Source of the DNA: Bacillota bacterium
GTDB lineage: Bacteria; Bacillota; Clostridia; Tissierellales; Peptoniphilaceae
NCBI GenBank assembly: GCA_023442495.1
Contig: JAEZZB010000090.1
Location: 1 to 16,693, forward strand
Direction: 5' to 3'
Length of the DNA: 16,693 bases
The notes beneath the pieces are model-generated. The model did no database searches. It saw only the letters and a list, made by a program, of their open reading frames with translations, and was not told the origin of the DNA. The position numbers and the translations under genes were made by a program. Shown here in pieces: positions 14,743 through 16,693 of this stretch (the stretch's first letter is position 1; each line of letters begins with the position of its first letter).

Positions 14743-15369
14743 ATGAAAAAGAAAATTATATTAACATTATTGCTGGGGGTGCTATTTTTAACGGCATGTA
14801 CTGATAGCAATAAAGATGGAGACAATTTAGAATCTAACACAACAGCAGAACAAGAAGAAGCTGAAACAACTACCGAAAAAACAGAAAACAAATCAAAACA
14901 ATCTCAAGGAAAAGAGAATGAAGATGCAGTATATGAAATAGGGGAAACTTTAAATATGGAAAGTTTTGAATGGGAAGTTCCTTATCAAATAACTGTAAAA
15001 TCTGTTGATATCACAAGAGAATACAATGGGGAAGATATTACTGAATATATTATAAATGCTAATGATACAGATAATTTTTTTGTAGCGAAAACAGTTATTA
15101 AAAATACAGGTGATGAAGCAATTATACCTGGAGAATATATTAACCCAATGTTAGGAAGAAACTTAATGGGCAATGGAGAGCATTTTATTTTTGAGTTATC
15201 AGAAAAAGAACTTTCTAAAGAACTTAATCCAGGTGAAGAAGTACAACTAGACTTTGTATTTTTAGAAAATCTTAAAATTGTTGAAGATCCAAATGGTAAT
15301 TTCTTCTTGCATTTTGAAGGATTTACCGGTAATCAAAAATCTTACGCTGTGCCTACAAAGACTAACTAA
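14743..15369 (+). CDS. Lipoprotein with DUF4352-like domain
   Basis: The 208-residue protein starts with a lipoprotein signal (MKKKIILTLLLGVLFLTAC, Cys19 acylated), then a low-complexity Glu/Thr/Asn linker (about 20-60), then a beta-rich domain. The pattern YEIGETLNMESFEWEVPYQI followed by FFVAKTVIKNTGDEAI and LNPGEEVQLDFVFLEN fits DUF4352, an immunoglobulin-like domain in extracellular lipoproteins of Firmicutes, where a structured segment with 'vtikNtg' and 'pGe...vf' recurs. Role unknown; such proteins are often near conjugation or cell-envelope genes. The ATG has GGAGAA upstream, and a strong terminator follows, so it is probably monocistronic. Confidence 0.75.
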   Translation: MKKKIILTLLLGVLFLTACTDSNKDGDNLESNTTAEQEEAETTTEKTENKSKQSQGKENEDAVYEIGETLNMESFEWEVPYQITVKSVDITREYNGEDITEYIINANDTDNFFVAKTVIKNTGDEAIIPGEYINPMLGRNLMGNGEHFIFELSEKELSKELNPGEEVQLDFVFLENLKIVEDPNGNFFLHFEGFTGNQKSYAVPTKTN

Positions 15370-15402
15370 AATGTTAAATTACCACGAAAATTTTTAATTT
15401 CT

Positions 15403-15439
15403 ACCAGAGGCATTTAGAAATATTTGTCTTTGGTTTTTT
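15403..15439 (+). terminator. Rho-independent terminator after the DUF4352 lipoprotein
   Basis: ACCAGAGGCA (15403-15412) pairs over its full length with TGTCTTTGGT (15425-15434, two G-U pairs) around a 12-base loop, with a T6 run at 15434-15439. Confidence 0.8.
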
Positions 15440-15546
15440 ATATTTTAAATTATATAATTATTTTAAGTATATAGAACTAAAATAATTGTGAGGATATAAG
15501 CCATAATTAATAGAAATTAACTTTATCCCTATAAAAAGGAGTAAAT

Positions 15547-15681
15547 ATGCCCTTATACATAGTATCAGCGAAAAGTATTAAAGAAGCTAACGATAAAACT
15601 GTAAAAAACAACGATAATTTAACTGAATTAGGAGACTGATTATTAGATAATATACCTAATTTGAAAGGAGTTAAACTATGA
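15547..15681 (+). pseudogene. Small 44-residue protein gene with an in-frame TGA
   Basis: AAGGAG precedes ATG at 15547. The frame reads MPLYIVSAKSIKEANDKTVK, LTELGD, then TGA (15637-15639), then LLDNIPNLKGVKL to a TGA at 15679-15681 that overlaps the next start (ATGA). Continuous protein-like sequence across the first TGA, and the conserved coupling with the next gene, suggest a TGG-to-TGA change (Trp to stop). It probably forms a two-gene unit with the cyclotransferase-like gene. Function unknown. The first 30 residues might still be made as a peptide. Confidence 0.5.
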
Positions 15682-16126
15682 GTAAATTATATATTGCATA
15701 TGGATCAAATTTACATATAGACAAGATGGCAAAAAGATGTCCAAGTGCAAAGATAGTAAGGACAAGTGAAATTAAGGATTACAAACTAACTTTTAGAGGA
15801 GAAGGTGATCATTATTTGCAACCGTTGAATCTTGTGTAGGAGATAGTGTTCCAATTCTTGTGTGGAAGATTACAGTTGATGATGAAAAAGAACTTGAAAT
15901 TTATGAAGAATGGCCAGATTTGTACAGAAAAGAAATGATGAAAGTTGTAGTTGATGGGAAAATGATAAATGCTATGATTTATATTATGAATGAAGGTAGA
16001 TCATTAAATCAACCTAGTCGTGAATATTATTCAAATATTCTAGAAGGGTATAAGAGTGCTGAATTTGATGCTGAATACTTAGATAGATCGGTGGATAACT
16101 CAATTGAAAAAAATGATATTAATTAA
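15678..16126 (+). pseudogene. Gamma-glutamylcyclotransferase-like (AIG2/GGCT) protein, frameshifted
   Basis: GGCT-fold proteins convert gamma-glutamyl compounds to 5-oxoproline. The start MSKLYIAYGSNLHIDKMAKR contains the diagnostic YGSNL substrate loop. The frame then runs out at TAG (15837-15839); the other frame continues ATVESCVGDSVPILVWKITV, with YEEWPDLYRKE holding the conserved acidic residue after 'lD.YE', and ends at 16126. One base is missing near 15811-15818 (HYL then ATVE); adding it gives 149 residues, normal length. GAAAGGAG precedes the ATG. As written only about 53 residues of the N-terminus would be made correctly. A sequencing error is possible. The family includes members with unknown substrates, so the reaction is by homology only. 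Confidence 0.8.
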
Positions 16127-16323
16127 AAATGTTATAAAATGACATATCGAAATTAATGGATGATAAAGAAGTCGTGATTGACATAAACTGGGCTATAGAG
16201 ATTATTTGTAAGCTTGTGAAATGATATAGGTTTTCTTAAAGTATTATTATTAAGTTTTTACCAAATAACAAAACTTTACAATCTATCTTTATAGTTATAA
16301 AGAAATTAAATAAACGCCATATT

Positions 16324-16377
16324 AACTGACACATAAAAGTTGTAATAAAAAATAAACTTTTAAGATGTCAGTTTTTT
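16324..16377 (+). terminator. Rho-independent terminator
   Basis: AACTGACA (16324-16331) pairs with TGTCAGTT (16366-16373), and AAAAGTT (16335-16341) with AACTTTT (16355-16361), followed by T6. It separates the cyclotransferase unit from the last gene. Confidence 0.8.
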
Positions 16378-16399
16378 ATTTAAATTTTTTTTGAAAACA

Positions 16400-16428
16400 T
16401 TTACATAAATTTAAACTATTGATATAAT
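16400..16428 (+). promoter_or_regulatory. Sigma-A-type promoter of the secreted-protein gene
   Basis: TTTACA (16400-16405), 17-bp spacer, TATAAT (16423-16428). The leader to the ATG at 16554 is about 120 bases and contains a second strong ribosome site, AAGGAGGG, near 16460 with no ATG after it. Confidence 0.75.
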
Positions 16429-16553
16429 TGTAACTATAAGAATATTTAGATAAGAAGAAAAGGAGGGTAATTTATAAATATATAAAGATATTTAAATTTT
16501 TGGTAACTGATACTAGGAAACTACATATTTCTATAAATCTAAAGGAGAAATTA

Positions 16554-16693
16554 ATGGGCAAAAAACTAAGAAAAATATTGGTTTTATTAATGGTATTTTC
16601 ATTACTGCTCCCAAATGCGAGATATATTAAAGCGCAGGAGTTTGAAGGACAAAATTCAACAGAATTAATTTCTAAGACAAATCCTAATATACA
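16554..16693 (+). CDS. Secreted protein, N-terminus only (cut by window edge)
   Basis: AAAGGAG (16541-16547) precedes the ATG. The first 28 residues are a Sec signal peptide: MGKKLRKIL, a hydrophobic core LLMVFSLLLP, and a cleavage region near YIKAQEF, so cleavage after KA is likely. The mature start EGQNSTELISKTNPNI is hydrophilic. No lipobox is present, so the product is exported or wall-linked rather than a lipoprotein. The family cannot be told from 46 residues. Confidence 0.75.
   Translation, partial: MGKKLRKILVLLMVFSLLLPNARYIKAQEFEGQNSTELISKTNPNI

Noticed and set aside
14655..15173. Two minus-strand open frames opposite the DUF4352 lipoprotein
   Set aside because: Shadow frames of a well-supported lipoprotein gene; Ser-rich low-complexity translation.
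15547..15681. TGA read as tryptophan (alternative genetic code) to explain the in-frame TGA
   Set aside because: Intact genes in the window end at TGA (for example 2809 and 7819), and the HEPN-like TGA replaces Arg rather than Trp, so a recoded TGA does not fit.
16155..16223. 22-codon frame MDDKEVVIDINWAIEIICKL
   Set aside because: No ribosome site and too short; possibly the tail of a deleted gene.

Overview
The window is AT-rich with strong Shine-Dalgarno sites (AGGAGG class), lipoproteins with LTAC lipoboxes, Rho-independent terminators and many clostridial-type accessory proteins. This suggests a low-GC Gram-positive bacterium, probably an anaerobic Firmicute of the Tissierellia/Clostridia type; the genus is inferred, not shown. 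No rRNA, tRNA, complete IS transposase or CRISPR array was seen. The region looks like an accessory hotspot with heavy gene decay: toxin/defence-type genes and unrelated cargo, mostly on the + strand, with at least eight broken coding regions.

Layout. 1-1575: fragments of an unknown gene and a winged-helix gene, then an island of visibly higher GC carrying two fused GNAT acetyltransferases broken by one lost CT unit, and a possible DinB-like remnant. 1576-2221: noncoding, with a degenerate RNA-like repeat (copy A), a terminator and an array of overlapping mini-hairpins. 2222-2906: an AbiEi-type antitoxin without its toxin. 3035-3993: a small membrane protein, a nested inverted repeat and the C-terminal part of a cytosine-C5 methyltransferase. 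3994-5175: repeat copy B and an unrecognised 252-residue protein. 5465-6568: a palindromic operator/promoter, an XRE repressor and an ImmA/IrrE metallopeptidase (ImmR/ImmA-like switch of mobile elements). 6652-8148: a translationally coupled trio of DUF4417 protein, small BECR/EndoU-like toxin candidate and immunity candidate. 8149-9155: about 1 kb of noncoding DNA with the fullest copy (C) of the RNA-like repeat, a multi-helix element closed by long-range pairings and ending in T9, then a 3-unit 30-bp tandem repeat. 9156-11309: an unknown protein, a HEPN-like pseudogene whose catalytic Arg codon is a stop, a four-helix membrane protein and an unrecognised remnant. 11452-13396: a frameshifted Nudix hydrolase and a decayed ABC exporter. 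13571-16126: two lipoproteins, a GNAT, and a two-gene unit (small protein plus gamma-glutamylcyclotransferase-like protein), both members broken. 16400-16693: a strong promoter and the start of a secreted protein.

Working together. The best-supported intact unit is repressor-metallopeptidase followed by the DUF4417/toxin/immunity operon; by analogy with ICE and phage switches, the metallopeptidase would relieve repression by the XRE protein. The most unexplained signal is the RNA-like element at 8480-8789 with degenerate relatives near 1640 and 4130. Most damaged genes carry a single small lesion, which fits recent relaxed selection or, for the homopolymer cases, possible sequencing error.
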